Origin: Rhodospirillaceae bacterium
GTDB lineage: Bacteria > Pseudomonadota > Alphaproteobacteria > Rhodospirillales > Magnetovibrionaceae
NCBI GenBank assembly: GCA_029883045.1
Contig: JAOUJU010000019.1
Coordinates: 1 to 13,942, forward strand
Length of the DNA stretch: 13,942 bases
Direction: 5' to 3'
Positions 12,713-13,942 of this stretch are shown here, in pieces (within the stretch, counting starts at the first letter, position 1; each line of letters opens with the position of its first letter). The notes beneath the pieces are model-generated. The model was not told where the DNA came from. It did not search any database and saw only the letters and a list, made by a program, of their open reading frames with translations. The translations under genes and the position numbers were made by a program.

Positions 12713-13942
12713 ATGCCAAAGACGGACGCGGTTTCGCCCGCAGAGTTTCTGGGTGCCGAAAAATCCCTGTTGCCTAACGCCTGTGCGTTGCGCGATGAAC
12801 TTTCCATAGCTTTAAAAGGCTATGAAAAAGAAGCCGAAGAAAACCACCTTCAGTCCCCTGTTCGCCGACTGGCATTTTACATTTCAAATATGGTGCAAGA
12901 AGAACGAGTTGACCTTTCCGGATTGGAAGAGCTTGTTCGCTTGTTAACTATGGATGCTTTTTTTTATCGTGTGCAAAAACTTCGCGAATATGTTGGCGAA
13001 TGCGCGGTAGAGGAAAATGAAAAAATTCTAAGTAAATTATTTAGAAGGCTAGCGCAAAGCAAAGATGGAAAAACAATTCCATTTGATCAGTTTCGCGCTG
13101 TGGCCGAGCGCGAAGTATTTGGCATTGTAATAACTGCTCATCCTACATTTTCAATATCACAAGAATTGACAAAAACTCTTGCTGCACTTGCAACTGGTTG
13201 TGACCACAAAGGTGACGCCCTTTCACACGATGATCTTATGGCGTTGGCCAAAAGTATTTCCGAAAATTCCGAAAGTGCAGGTGGGGCAATAACACTTGGT
13301 GATGAACAAGAATTCGCACTTATGGCCATAGCCAATATAAGGCGCGCCATACGCAAGGTTTACCATGTTGTATTTGATGTTGCGGCTGAAATTTATCCGA
13401 ATGATTGGCAGCTTTTAAAGCCACGATTGCTTAGTGTTGCAAGTTGGGTGGGGTATGATCTTGATGGTCGTTCAGATATTGGTTGGTCCGATACATTATC
13501 GGCACGCATGTACCTAGAAAAACTTGCGCTTGAAGATTATCTCGAAAGTCTTTCAAAAATTGAAGCTCACGGTTCTGCAGACCTGAGCACAAACGAAAAC
13601 ATTGCTAAGATTAAAAAATTACTTGAAGAGCAGATAAATATTTTATCCGCTGATATGGATCGACTAAAAGATGACCCTAACAGCACCGACAAGGTTGGAA
13701 ACTTTTCCCGCCATTTAGTCAAAAATGTTGAACACAGGTTAGTATCACTAGGCGAAATAATTGAAATGCTTGGCACTGAAGCGGCCAAAGGTAATGCGCA
13801 ATCAGTAATGTTTGCCGTGCTTAGGGCGGAAATGGCCAATTTCGGTCTCGCCTTTGCCCAGACCCATGTGCGCATTAACGCAACCCAGTTAACCAACGCA
13901 ATTCGTCATGAAATCGGGCCGATTACCTCACCCGAAGATCCT
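12713..13942 (+). CDS. ppc: Divergent phosphoenolpyruvate carboxylase, 3' end cut by window edge
   Basis: PEP carboxylase makes oxaloacetate from PEP and bicarbonate, refilling the TCA cycle. 410 residues are visible and the frame is open to the edge; family members are about 850-950 residues. I translated it by hand. Homology shows in VITAHPTFSIS (canonical TAHPTE with the catalytic His, kept here), the helical block after it, SWVGYDLDGRSDIGW (canonical SWxGGDRDGNP) and FGLAFAQTHVRINATQL. Glu to Phe after TAHPT and GGDRDGNP to GYDLDGRS are clear departures. From memory, similar sequences occur in other alphaproteobacteria and are annotated as PEP carboxylase, so this looks like a lineage variant rather than a damaged gene, but activity cannot be judged from the N-terminal half. 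AGGA six bases before the ATG supports this start. Confidence 0.8.
   Translation, partial: MPKTDAVSPAEFLGAEKSLLPNACALRDELSIALKGYEKEAEENHLQSPVRRLAFYISNMVQEERVDLSGLEELVRLLTMDAFFYRVQKLREYVGECAVEENEKILSKLFRRLAQSKDGKTIPFDQFRAVAEREVFGIVITAHPTFSISQELTKTLAALATGCDHKGDALSHDDLMALAKSISENSESAGGAITLGDEQEFALMAIANIRRAIRKVYHVVFDVAAEIYPNDWQLLKPRLLSVASWVGYDLDGRSDIGWSDTLSARMYLEKLALEDYLESLSKIEAHGSADLSTNENIAKIKKLLEEQINILSADMDRLKDDPNSTDKVGNFSRHLVKNVEHRLVSLGEIIEMLGTEAAKGNAQSVMFAVLRAEMANFGLAFAQTHVRINATQLTNAIRHEIGPITSPEDP

Overview
The window looks like a chromosomal segment of a proteobacterium, most likely an alphaproteobacterium of moderate to low GC. The evidence is an MlaEFD-type lipid transport operon preceded by a SpoIIE-phosphatase/kinase fusion, the divergent PEP carboxylase variant at the right edge, and Gram-negative features such as a lipobox protein, MCE protein and CuA oxidase. 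Genus cannot be read from the sequence. There are no mobile elements, CRISPR arrays, tRNAs or rRNAs.

Left half (1-6699, all on the minus strand): an aerobic respiration cluster. In transcription order it holds ctaE (subunit III), a SCO copper chaperone, ctaC (subunit II, CuA), ctaD (subunit I), then a strong hairpin terminator and a likely new promoter, then a 55-residue single-pass membrane protein, a DUF420/CtaM-like protein, a 480-residue heme-copper-oxidase-like membrane protein without the CuB histidine pair, and ctaB (heme O synthase, cut by the window edge). The structural genes come first and the maturation genes follow behind the terminator. Subunit I carries the YSHP motif of A2-type heme-copper oxidases rather than the mitochondrial-type Glu, and several normally conserved proton-path and metal-site residues appear changed. 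No Cox11 (copper chaperone for CuB) gene is present here.

Middle (6700-7103): a 404-base divergent intergenic region with a perfect TTGA-N6-TCAA box (FNR/FixK/CRP family) upstream of ctaE, suggesting oxygen-responsive control of the oxidase.

Right half (7104-13942, all on the plus strand): a GAF-SpoIIE phosphatase-HATPase fusion (RsbU plus RsbW on one chain), a single-domain STAS protein, then mlaE, mlaF, mlaD and a PqiC-like auxiliary lipoprotein. The STAS stop and the start region of mlaE adjoin or overlap, mlaF and mlaD overlap by 4 bases, and the whole group reads as one transcription unit. The STAS protein could be a MlaB-like subunit of the transporter, a substrate of the upstream kinase/phosphatase, or both. 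The hypothesis of a phospho-switched envelope lipid transporter is the most interesting one in the window. A divergent phosphoenolpyruvate carboxylase with its own likely promoter starts at 12713 and runs off the right edge.
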